Positions 54,158 to 61,745 of a DNA stretch of 64,000 nucleotides are shown in pieces. The number at the start of each line of letters is the position of its first letter. The first letter of the stretch is position 1. This DNA is from Oscillospiraceae bacterium (lineage in GTDB: Bacteria; Bacillota; Clostridia; Oscillospirales; Ruminococcaceae). The stretch is taken from assembly GCA_017432285.1 (NCBI GenBank), contig JAFRJM010000010.1:174922-238921 (forward strand), given 5' to 3'. Made by a program: the position numbers and the translations under genes. Below the pieces are notes generated by a model. The model saw only the letters and a program-made list of their open reading frames with translations, ran no database searches and had not been told where the DNA came from.

Positions 54158-55009
54158 TTACCTCTCTCTCTTATAATTCGCGAAAGAAGCCTCTGCCTCT
54201 TTCAATGTGATCGGCGTTACATCGCCAATCAGCTTTTCGGGGAGCGCTAAAGCGGCGTCCGTGACCTGAGGAACTCTCACAAAGTGTTCATTCAGTTTTT
54301 CCTTGTTTGTGAACACTTTATGGGTCTCGCCATAGTCCACTACTTCGCCGTTGTGCAGTACGAGAACTTTATCTGTAGCTTCCGCGATCTTTTCGATGTT
54401 GTGATCTACCATTATTACTGTACTGCCATTGGCATGAAGCTCTTCAACCAGTCTGAAGACCTCATCTCTTCCCTGCGGGTCAAGCTGAGAAGTAGACTCA
54501 TCAAGAAGAAGAACGCGAGGACGCAATGCCAGGATACAGGCAATAGCAAGTCTCTGCTGCTGTCCTCCGGAAAGACGATACGGAGAACGGTCAAGCATCT
54601 CCCACAGACCGCAAGCTTTTGCTGCATACTCAACGCGCTCACGCATCAGTGACTGCTCGAAACCGAAGTTGCACATTGCAAATGCGATCTCATCTTCCAC
54701 AGTCTCCTGAGTGAACTGGCTCTCTGCGTCCTGAAATACGATTCCAATAACATCAGATGCACCGTCGCCGTGAGTTTCGTTGTAGCTCTTGCCGTCTACG
54801 ACGATCTCGCCGTCCCAGTCGCCTCCAAGGACAAACGGAAGTATACCGACCATGGACTGGCACAATGTTGTCTTTCCGGATTTGTTACATCCGATAATAC
54901 CAACGAAGTCGCCTTCCTCAATGGTCAGGTCGATGTCCTTCAAAACGATCTCTTCCGAGTTCGGATACCGATAGGAAAAATGCTTTAACTCAATAATCGG
55001 TTTTCCCAT
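54158..55009 (-). CDS. ecfA: ECF ATPase
   Basis: 283 residues; GGTGG seven bases before the ATG. Walker A GCNKSGKTT (with Lys where Gly is usual before SGKT), Q-loop VFQDAESQF, signature LSGGQQQRLAIA, Walker B VLLLDESTSQLD with Ser-Thr in place of the usual Pro-Thr, and HNIEK. All catalytic residues are present. Abuts the other ATPase gene. Together they power the S-T membrane parts. Confidence 0.9.
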   Translation of the reverse strand: MGKPIIELKHFSYRYPNSEEIVLKDIDLTIEEGDFVGIIGCNKSGKTTLCQSMVGILPFVLGGDWDGEIVVDGKSYNETHGDGASDVIGIVFQDAESQFTQETVEDEIAFAMCNFGFEQSLMRERVEYAAKACGLWEMLDRSPYRLSGGQQQRLAIACILALRPRVLLLDESTSQLDPQGRDEVFRLVEELHANGSTVIMVDHNIEKIAEATDKVLVLHNGEVVDYGETHKVFTNKEKLNEHFVRVPQVTDAALALPEKLIGDVTPITLKEAEASFANYKRER

Positions 55010-55027
55010 AAGATACCACCTTACTGC

Positions 55028-55780
55028 TTATTTGTTTTCTTTTATCAGCAACCTGACTGCATCACATGCAGCCTGGATAGTCTGGTCCATATTTTTCCAG
55101 TTCATTATAGCACTGGCACGGGCTCCGCGGCACGCACAAACGACGAAAATCGCAGCACATTCCATCTCACTGCAGCACACGCCGATCCTTTTCCATGCCT
55201 CCCAGCGCTCACGCAGACGTTTCTCGTTCGGAGATGTCTCCGGTTCCACTTCTCCATAGAATGAATCCTTGGACTGAGAAACACCTTCAAGCGCTTTAAG
55301 CCCTCTGGCTTCACATGCCCGTGCAAGAGCATCTACAACATGTCGGTCTGCGATAGCAGGATATTCCATAGGAACATAGTGAATCGTCGTTCCTTCATCC
55401 CTTACAGCGCCGGTAACTATACAGCAGTCATAGTTTTCCGCATCCTTAGGATCTCTGACAGTTCCTGCCGTACCTATCCTGATGAACGTCTTCGCTCCGC
55501 ATTTGATCAGCTCTTCGACAGCGATAGCAGTAGACGGACATCCCATACCGGTTGATGTAACAGATACCTTTACGCCATCAAGATATCCTGTCCAAGTCTT
55601 GTGCTCTCTGTTGTGAGCGACAAGTTTGGCATCGTCCAGATAAGAGGCTATGATGTCAGTACGGAACGGATCGCCCGGCAGAAAAACATATTCGCCGACA
55701 TCCCCTTTTTTACAGCGGATGTGGTACATCAACGGATTGTCTCCGCTTATATACTCTCTAAAATCATGAGTCTCAGCCAT
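55028..55780 (-). CDS. Nucleoside phosphorylase, uridine phosphorylase-like (1)
   Basis: 250 residues, PNP/UDP family 1. Phosphate and nucleoside-binding motifs: FLPGDPFRTDII, TSTGMGCPSTAIAVEELI, IRIGTAGTVRD and CSEMECAAIF. It splits ribo- or deoxyribonucleosides to base and pentose-1-phosphate. Its start overlaps the stop of phosphorylase (2) (TAATG). It shares over half its residues with that neighbour, so the pair arose by duplication and may differ in base preference. Confidence 0.88.
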   Translation of the reverse strand: MAETHDFREYISGDNPLMYHIRCKKGDVGEYVFLPGDPFRTDIIASYLDDAKLVAHNREHKTWTGYLDGVKVSVTSTGMGCPSTAIAVEELIKCGAKTFIRIGTAGTVRDPKDAENYDCCIVTGAVRDEGTTIHYVPMEYPAIADRHVVDALARACEARGLKALEGVSQSKDSFYGEVEPETSPNEKRLRERWEAWKRIGVCCSEMECAAIFVVCACRGARASAIMNWKNMDQTIQAACDAVRLLIKENK

Positions 55781-56511
55781 TACAGTAACCCATCCTCTTT
55801 GGCAAGAATCCTGACTGCATCACAGGCAACTCCGATAGTTTTTTTCATGTCGCCCCAGTCCATAATGGCTCCAGCTCTGCAGCCACGGATCGAAGAAATA
55901 ACGAATAACGCAGCAGCTTCCATTTCGGAGCACATTACATGTCCCCTTTCCCAAGCTGTCCAGCGCTCATGAAGCCTTGCAGCAGCAGGCATATTATCAG
56001 GCTCATGCTGACCATAGAAACTGTCCTTGGACTGTGTGATTCCTTCAATATAGTTCAGTCCGCGCGCCTTGGCAGCTCTTGCCAACGCATCTACAACGTG
56101 GCGGTCTGCAACCGCAGGATACTCGATCGGGATATAGTGGATGGTAGTGCCTTCGTCACGAACCGCAGCGGTGCAGATAACACCGTCCAATGATTCATCA
56201 TATGATTCCGGGCATACTCTTCCTGCTGTTCCGATCCTTATAAAAGTATCAGCACCTATGTGAATCAGTTCTTCCAAAGCTATTGCAGTGGACGGGCAAC
56301 CCATACCGGTGGAAGTAACAGACACTTTAACACCGTCAAGGTATCCGGTCCAAGTTTTATGCTCCCTATTATGTGCCACCAACTTAGGCTCATCGAAGAA
56401 ACTGGCTATAAGATCTGTGCGGAACGGATCGCCAGGAAGAAAAACATATTTCCCAACGTCCCCCTCTTTCATCCTGATATGATATTGGAGTCCATCTTCA
56501 GTAAGTACCAT
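55780..56511 (-). CDS. Nucleoside phosphorylase, uridine phosphorylase-like (2)
   Basis: 243 residues from the ATG at 56511, which has GGAGGTG eight bases upstream; earlier in-frame starts lack this. Same motifs as phosphorylase (1): FLPGDPFRTDLI, STGMGCPSTAIALEELI, IRIGTAGRVC and CSEMEAAALF. First gene of the six-gene minus-strand nucleoside operon ending with ecfT. Confidence 0.88.
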   Translation of the reverse strand: MVLTEDGLQYHIRMKEGDVGKYVFLPGDPFRTDLIASFFDEPKLVAHNREHKTWTGYLDGVKVSVTSTGMGCPSTAIALEELIHIGADTFIRIGTAGRVCPESYDESLDGVICTAAVRDEGTTIHYIPIEYPAVADRHVVDALARAAKARGLNYIEGITQSKDSFYGQHEPDNMPAAARLHERWTAWERGHVMCSEMEAAALFVISSIRGCRAGAIMDWGDMKKTIGVACDAVRILAKEDGLL

Positions 56512-56651
56512 AAACAAACACCTCCGGATAATACACATAATGATGCTATTGTATATATTTTAATCTGTTCATTCCATTATTTCTATTTACGCTGTTAACA
56601 AATATTTCACATTTATATTGTGATATTCTACAAACATTTGTAACGCAAAAA

Positions 56652-56667
56652 TGTTAATTCATTAACA
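56652..56667. promoter_or_regulatory. DeoR-type operator O1
   Basis: TGTTA-ATTCAT-TAACA, part of the longer perfect inverted repeat ATGTTAAT-TC-ATTAACAT (56651-56668). The half-sites and six-base spacing equal the E. coli DeoR operator TGTTA-GAATTC-TAACA. Lies about 140 bp before the phosphorylase operon. Confidence 0.65.
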
Positions 56668-56867
56668 TCGTTGGATGCACCATGTTATTTGCCGGCGTCG
56701 AATAAGGCTATGTTTGTCTATTGTGCCCAAAACACATAGCTGCTATTCGTCACAATGCCCTTAAATACGCTCTTTTTTCATCACTAAATGAATTTTTACA
56801 GTATGTAATGCTATGCCGAAAAGACGCTGTAATCTCTCTATATCCGTTAGAAGCGATTGCATCAGTA

Positions 56868-56883
56868 TGTTAAAATAGTAACA
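56868..56883. promoter_or_regulatory. DeoR-type operator O2
   Basis: TGTTA-AAATAG-TAACA, same half-sites and spacing as O1, 34 bp before deoC and overlapping a TAAAAT that could be its -10 box. Located 216 bp from O1, allowing a loop between the divergent promoters. Confidence 0.6.
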
Positions 56884-56916
56884 AGAAAACTATTTATTGT
56901 TAAAGGAGTATATTTT

Positions 56917-57573
56917 ATGGAAGCAAAAGAAATCCTTAAGAAAGTTGATCACACTTTGCTCAAAGCCATTTCCGATTGGGAGTCCATCAAAAAGATCTGT
57001 GAAGATGCTCTTGAATACAACACTGCTTCAGTTTGCATCCCTCCGTCATATGTGAAGAGAGCTCATGAGGAATACCCCGAGCTTAACGTCTGTACTGTAA
57101 TAGGTTTCCCCCTCGGTTACAACACTACTGCAGTAAAGGTATTTGAAGCCAAAGACGCTATTGAGAACGGCGCAAAAGAAATAGATATGGTCATTAATAT
57201 CGGTGATGTCAAAAACGGAGACTGGGATCTTGTCCTTTCAGAAGTTAAGGCTCTTAGAGAAGCTACAGAAGGATATATCCTTAAAGTCATCATTGAGACA
57301 TGCTACCTGACCGAAGAAGAAAAGATCAAGATGTGCGAGATCGTCACCGAAGCAAGGGCTGACTACATAAAGACATCAACCGGTTTCGGTACAGCAGGCG
57401 CAACAATCGAGGACGTAAAACTCTTCAAAGAACATGTCGGTCCTGATGTTCTTATCAAAGCAGCCGGCGGCATGAAAACAGTGGAAGATATTGAAGCGTT
57501 TGCGGAGCTGGGCTGCTCACGTCTTGGTACAAGCAGCGCAATGCGCCTTTTCAAAGAAGCAGGAAAAATCTGA
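56917..57573 (+). CDS. deoC: Deoxyribose-phosphate aldolase
   Basis: 218 residues from the ATG at 56917 (AAAGGAG upstream). TIM-barrel aldolase: Schiff-base Lys152 in YIKTSTGFG, plus DHTLL, VIGFPLG, AKEIDMVINIG and KAAGGMK. It splits 2-deoxyribose-5-phosphate to acetaldehyde and glyceraldehyde-3-phosphate. Phosphopentomutase (deoB), needed between the phosphorylases and this enzyme, is not in the window. Confidence 0.94.
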   Translation: MEAKEILKKVDHTLLKAISDWESIKKICEDALEYNTASVCIPPSYVKRAHEEYPELNVCTVIGFPLGYNTTAVKVFEAKDAIENGAKEIDMVINIGDVKNGDWDLVLSEVKALREATEGYILKVIIETCYLTEEEKIKMCEIVTEARADYIKTSTGFGTAGATIEDVKLFKEHVGPDVLIKAAGGMKTVEDIEAFAELGCSRLGTSSAMRLFKEAGKI

Positions 57574-57576
57574 TCC

Positions 57577-58332
57577 ATGGATCGCACAGAACGAATCATT
57601 GAAATAATCCAGCAGTACGGCGGCATTTCTTTCAAGGATCTGTCCCGTCATTTCGATGTGACTGAAATGACGATACGAAGAGACATAGAGAAAATGAAGG
57701 AAAGAGGCATAGTTAAAACTGTTTCCGGTGCCATCATGCTCAGTGATTCAGATATATACAAGACCTATTCTCTGGATAAGGAAAGTGCGACGAACTATGA
57801 GCAGAAAGAAGCAATAGGAGCAGTCGCTTCCTCCCTGATTGGCACTAATGAAGTTATCTTTGTAGATATCGGTTCTACCACCGTCAATATCCTGCATCAC
57901 CTTAGACCTGAAGACAACAACACGGTTATCATAGCAACAGAAAATGCTCTGCGGGAACTGCTGCACAGTAACTATAAGAATTACATCGTGACCGGAGGTA
58001 AATTGGATCCTCAATCAGGTGTATTTGTTGACAGATACGGTATAAACACGTTAAAGAGATACACTATAAATATAGCCTTTATTTCTGCAGCCGGTATCGA
58101 CGGCCGTCTAGGTGTGACCTGTATCAATGAGTTTGAAGTCCCTATCAAGCAAAACGCCATGCAGATATCCGCCATCAAGTGTCTCGTTGCAGACTCAAGC
58201 AAGTTTGGTGTTGTCCGCATGCATAATTTTGGCTCACTGGAGGATTTCGATATAGTAATAACAGATAAAGGCCTCTCAAAAGAATGGGCTGAAATCCTTG
58301 AGCAAAAGGGTATCCGCCTGATAATCGCTTAA
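57577..58332 (+). CDS. deoR: DeoR-family transcriptional repressor
   Basis: 251 residues. N-terminal DeoR helix-turn-helix (ISFKDLSRHFDVTEMTIRRDIEKM), C-terminal sugar-phosphate sensor domain with VFVDIGSTTVNI and LVADSSKFG. Starts three bases after deoC. The likely ligand is deoxyribose-phosphate or a related sugar phosphate, and the operators O1 and O2 are its probable sites. Regulates both directions of the nucleoside block. Confidence 0.9.
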   Translation: MDRTERIIEIIQQYGGISFKDLSRHFDVTEMTIRRDIEKMKERGIVKTVSGAIMLSDSDIYKTYSLDKESATNYEQKEAIGAVASSLIGTNEVIFVDIGSTTVNILHHLRPEDNNTVIIATENALRELLHSNYKNYIVTGGKLDPQSGVFVDRYGINTLKRYTINIAFISAAGIDGRLGVTCINEFEVPIKQNAMQISAIKCLVADSSKFGVVRMHNFGSLEDFDIVITDKGLSKEWAEILEQKGIRLIIA

Positions 58333-58337
58333 ATCAC

Positions 58338-58377
58338 AAACGGTCAAGATTCCACAGCAGGCGCTTGACCGTTTTTT
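58338..58377 (+). terminator. Terminator of deoC-deoR
   Basis: Stem AAACGGTCAAG / CTTGACCGTTT with a 15-base loop and a T tail. Its T-tract ends nine bases before the next start codon. Confidence 0.82.
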
Positions 58378-58386
58378 GAAAATCAC

Positions 58387-59271
58387 ATGAGTATTACTGA
58401 CCAAAAAACAATTAAAGTATTTCAGCAGGGATTTAATTATTCTCAGGACGGAAGAGGAAACCGCTTAGTATTGCATCTTCAGGGATGCAATATGCATTGC
58501 CCATGGTGCTCCAATCCCGAGGGAATGGATATAGGAGGAACCATTCTGACCGAGGCCGAATGGCTGACCGATCAGAGCTGCCCAAAAGGCTTTGTGCGTG
58601 AAAAAGCACTGGATCGCAGCAATTGCTCTTCATGTGACATGCCCTGCACAAAGCGCAGGCAAAAAGGTATACGGTTTTCATGCAAAGAGTACCCAATAAA
58701 TGAGATACTTGATATCTGTATCCGTTCAAAGCCTATGTTTTTTGATGGCGGAGGGGTAACACTGACAGGTGGAGAGATCTCTGTCCAGTTCGATCCTGTA
58801 AAGCAATTGCTGGAAATGCTTGGTGATGTCGGTATCCACCGCGCAATAGAAAGCAACGGCAGCCATCCGAGGATGACTGAACTTATCCCTCTTGTGGATC
58901 AGTGGATAATGGACGTCAAGCATTACGATGACAGCACACACAAGAAATGGACTGGCCTTTCAAACCGTCAGGTGATAGAGACCCTTCGTAAAGTATCTGA
59001 GGTCCATGAAGACATGCTGGTCAGGATACCTCTAATTCCAGGTGTCAACAGTGACCACAAAGACGCTGTAGGCTTTGCCGAATTGTTCAAAGAGAATATT
59101 AAGGGAGAGCATGTCTCAGTTGAGCTCCTCACTTATCATGAATTCGGGAAATCCAAATGGGCACAGTGCGGCAAAGAATATACTATGGGTTCAGAAAGGA
59201 TCTCCCCTGCTACTGTAGACTTGTTTAAAGACACGCTCAGATCATATGGCATCAAAATAATCACCACGTAA
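58387..59271 (+). CDS. Glycyl-radical enzyme activase (radical SAM)
   Basis: 294 residues. SAM cluster motif CNMHCPWC (about 35-42), followed by a Cys-rich ferredoxin-like insertion (SCPKG, NCSSCDMPC, SCKE, about 77-115) as in PFL-type activases with extra clusters. DVKHYDD and IPLIPGVN are later SAM-binding motifs. It makes the glycyl radical of the enzyme encoded 20 bp downstream. No ribosome binding site is visible and the start lies just behind a terminator; see findings. Confidence 0.88.
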   Translation: MSITDQKTIKVFQQGFNYSQDGRGNRLVLHLQGCNMHCPWCSNPEGMDIGGTILTEAEWLTDQSCPKGFVREKALDRSNCSSCDMPCTKRRQKGIRFSCKEYPINEILDICIRSKPMFFDGGGVTLTGGEISVQFDPVKQLLEMLGDVGIHRAIESNGSHPRMTELIPLVDQWIMDVKHYDDSTHKKWTGLSNRQVIETLRKVSEVHEDMLVRIPLIPGVNSDHKDAVGFAELFKENIKGEHVSVELLTYHEFGKSKWAQCGKEYTMGSERISPATVDLFKDTLRSYGIKIITT

Positions 59272-59291
59272 TTATTCAGGAGACATTGAGT

Positions 59292-61679
59292 ATGGAAATC
59301 GAAAAGCTTTATTCTCCGTCAGAGATAACAGAACTTGCAAAAGCGCGCTTCAAAGAAGAACGCTCACTGAATCATCTTGAGGGATGGTTCCTCGCAAGAG
59401 AGATAGCTATGGACTGCGATCAAAAGTTCAGCAATGATCCGGACTGCATACGCATAAGCAAAACGCTTATCGAAGTAATGAAGCATATCCCGCTGTATCT
59501 TGGTGACTATCACCTTTTTGCAGGATCTCAGGATGATGCGTTTGCCCGTTCATACGCACTGATCAACCCATCATTTGAAGTAAAATCGTTTGAAGGATAC
59601 TGTGATCCTGTCGCAGTTTTCTCCGACATTGACCCTATCGGTGATATAACAGAACAACGGATCGCCAACGTAAAAGAATATTATTCCAAAAACGATTTCG
59701 CAAAAGCATTGATGAATGCATATGATCCGGCAGAACCTTTCACTGAAGAAGTGATCTTCTTCATGGAACAGGTCACAGGTCACGTTGTTCCGAATGTTAA
59801 AGATTATCTCTCAAAGGGAGCCCTCGGAGTCAAAAAAGACATAGAAGAGCATATGTCAAAAGAAGAAGATCCTAAGAAAAAAGATTATTACACTTCGATG
59901 CTTCTTAGTATCGACGCACTGCTCGTTCTTGCCTCCAGATACCGCGAAATGGCAATGGAAAAGGCGGAAAAGAGCGAAGGCAAAATGAAACAACGCTTCA
60001 TGCTCATGGCCGAAACGCTCGGCAAAGTCCCGGCGAACGGAGCCACCAATCTGTTTGAGGCTATTCAGACATTCATACTCGTATGGCAAAACATGACTGT
60101 AGAACAGACGCCAAACCCGTTTGCGATGTCTGTCGGCAATGCAGACCGTATATTCGAGCCGTACCGCGCTATGGAAGATACAGATCGTGAGATGACCGCC
60201 TCCCTGCTCAAACATCTCCTGGTATTCTTCAATGTTGCAGACAGAAGCTGGGCTATTTCTCAAAACCTGATAATAGGCGGAAAAGATCTCGCCGGAAATG
60301 ACCTCACCAATCCGACTTCCTACGCTCTGTTTGACGCTTATTATGATATGAACCTCCCCCAGCCTATCCTTTCAGTGAAACTGCATAAGAACACCCCAAG
60401 TGAGCTGTATAAGGAGATGGGCAGATTCTTCTTCACACCGGGAGTTCTGACACCTTCTCTGTTCAACGACGATGCCGTCTTCGAAGTCCTCAGAACACAC
60501 GGGATCGATGATGAGGATCTTCCTCAATACTCCGTTGCCGGCTGTCAGGAGCCTCTGATAATGGGAAAAGACAACGGAAACACCACAAACACATGGCTCA
60601 ACCTGCCAAAGGTACTTGAACTTGTGCTTCAGGATGGGAAATCAGAGATCTCGGGAAAACAGCTGGGAAAAACATGGAAGGAACTCGGATACGATAACAG
60701 TCTGGATCTGCTGAAAAACATCCGTGAAGTGTACTGGAAGGAACTGGACAGATACGCAGATGAGATGGCAAAAGCAGGAAACGCTGCATCTGTCGCTCTC
60801 AGTCTATATCAGGTACCATTCCTCTCGACCATGATGGGCGGAATTGAGACCGGTTTTGATATGCGTGACCCTGTCAATCAGGGAACAAAATACAACGGAA
60901 GCGGATGCCTCATTCACGGAAGCAGTGTTCTGGCTGACTCCTTCATAGCTATAGATACGCTTCTGGAAGAACGTCCGGAAGACGCAGAGCGCATGCTGGA
61001 AGCGCTGCGCACCGACTTTGTCTATGATGAAGAGATGCACCAGTACCTTCTGGAATGTGAAAAATACGGCAACAACATCGAACGGGTGGACAAAGAAACT
61101 GCAGAAGTGATCAGAAGGGCCGCCCAGATAGTATCTTCCAAAAAGAACTATCTTGGAAATCCGTTCAGGCCAGACTTCTCGACTCCTTCCACACACCTTA
61201 TGTACGGGTACTGGGTAGGTGCTACACCGGACGGAAGAAAAGCAAGGACTATGCTGAACTACGGTGTGGATCCTCTTATGGGCGATGCTTCCGGCGGTCT
61301 GGGAATGCGCATGCTCTCCAACAGGAATCTTCCGTTCTATATGATGTGCGGAGGATGCGCCTCCCATCTTGGAATAAATCCCAATTATTTCAAGGGACAA
61401 ACGATGGAGGAAAAAGGGCTTGAGTTCAAATCCAAGATATTTGACCCTTTGTTCTTCAACCCAAGCGATGCAGACATGGTCTCTCCGTTCTATCTTTATG
61501 TAAACGTCACTACACCGGAAATGCTGAGGAAAGTTCTGGCCAATCCGGAGAAATATGCACCGAGCGGTGTATATATAGTGCGAATTCACGGCACATTCGT
61601 CAACTTCCTAGATCTGTCTCCCGAAATACAGGAAGATATCATCATGAGGCTGGATCCTGCTTCCACTTCAATCTCATAG
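59292..61679 (+). CDS. Glycyl-radical enzyme of unknown substrate
   Basis: 795 residues from the ATG at 59292 (AGGAG upstream; an in-frame TTG two codons earlier is too close). PFL/diol-dehydratase-like alpha/beta barrel. Catalytic Cys418 and Glu420 in AGCQEP, a WVGATPDGRKA loop, and a radical loop near the C-terminus with Gly767 in VRIHGTF. Typical members have RV(S/A/C)G(Y/F), so the His-Gly-Thr version is divergent, although R, G and the downstream phase fit. Reaction unknown. It follows its activase and is next to deoC, as yjjI-yjjW is in E. coli, but is far longer than YjjI. Confidence 0.82.
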   Translation: MEIEKLYSPSEITELAKARFKEERSLNHLEGWFLAREIAMDCDQKFSNDPDCIRISKTLIEVMKHIPLYLGDYHLFAGSQDDAFARSYALINPSFEVKSFEGYCDPVAVFSDIDPIGDITEQRIANVKEYYSKNDFAKALMNAYDPAEPFTEEVIFFMEQVTGHVVPNVKDYLSKGALGVKKDIEEHMSKEEDPKKKDYYTSMLLSIDALLVLASRYREMAMEKAEKSEGKMKQRFMLMAETLGKVPANGATNLFEAIQTFILVWQNMTVEQTPNPFAMSVGNADRIFEPYRAMEDTDREMTASLLKHLLVFFNVADRSWAISQNLIIGGKDLAGNDLTNPTSYALFDAYYDMNLPQPILSVKLHKNTPSELYKEMGRFFFTPGVLTPSLFNDDAVFEVLRTHGIDDEDLPQYSVAGCQEPLIMGKDNGNTTNTWLNLPKVLELVLQDGKSEISGKQLGKTWKELGYDNSLDLLKNIREVYWKELDRYADEMAKAGNAASVALSLYQVPFLSTMMGGIETGFDMRDPVNQGTKYNGSGCLIHGSSVLADSFIAIDTLLEERPEDAERMLEALRTDFVYDEEMHQYLLECEKYGNNIERVDKETAEVIRRAAQIVSSKKNYLGNPFRPDFSTPSTHLMYGYWVGATPDGRKARTMLNYGVDPLMGDASGGLGMRMLSNRNLPFYMMCGGCASHLGINPNYFKGQTMEEKGLEFKSKIFDPLFFNPSDADMVSPFYLYVNVTTPEMLRKVLANPEKYAPSGVYIVRIHGTFVNFLDLSPEIQEDIIMRLDPASTSIS

Positions 61680-61694
61680 CACAATCATGTTTCC

Positions 61695-61735
61695 AAAAAC
61701 AGCGGTCAAACCTTCAGGTTCGACCGCTGTTTTTT
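61695..61735 (+). terminator. Terminator of the glycyl-radical operon
   Basis: Stem AAAAACAGCGGTC / GACCGCTGTTTTT with inner pairing AACC/GGTT, a long T tail, facing the convergent GH32 gene; usable in both directions. Confidence 0.85.
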
Positions 61736-61745
61736 ATAGAGCAAA

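Larger units (their letters stand above)
56512..56916. other. 405-bp divergent regulatory region
   Basis: No gene. Holds the two DeoR-type operators, an extra half-site pair TGTTAACA (56593-56600) and a TCACA-N7-TGTGA inverted repeat (56607-56623). A/T-rich on both edges, where the promoters of the phosphorylase operon and deoC must lie; no promoter is perfect enough to call. Confidence 0.6.

Noticed and set aside
56607-56623. CRP-type site (TCACA-N7-TGTGA)
   Set aside because: The half-sites are in the reverse order of the CRP consensus and the spacing differs; only noted as an inverted repeat.
60804-61589. 261-codon open frame antisense to the glycyl-radical enzyme gene
   Set aside because: Lies wholly inside a gene with strong motif support on the other strand; no ribosome binding site and no recognisable domain.
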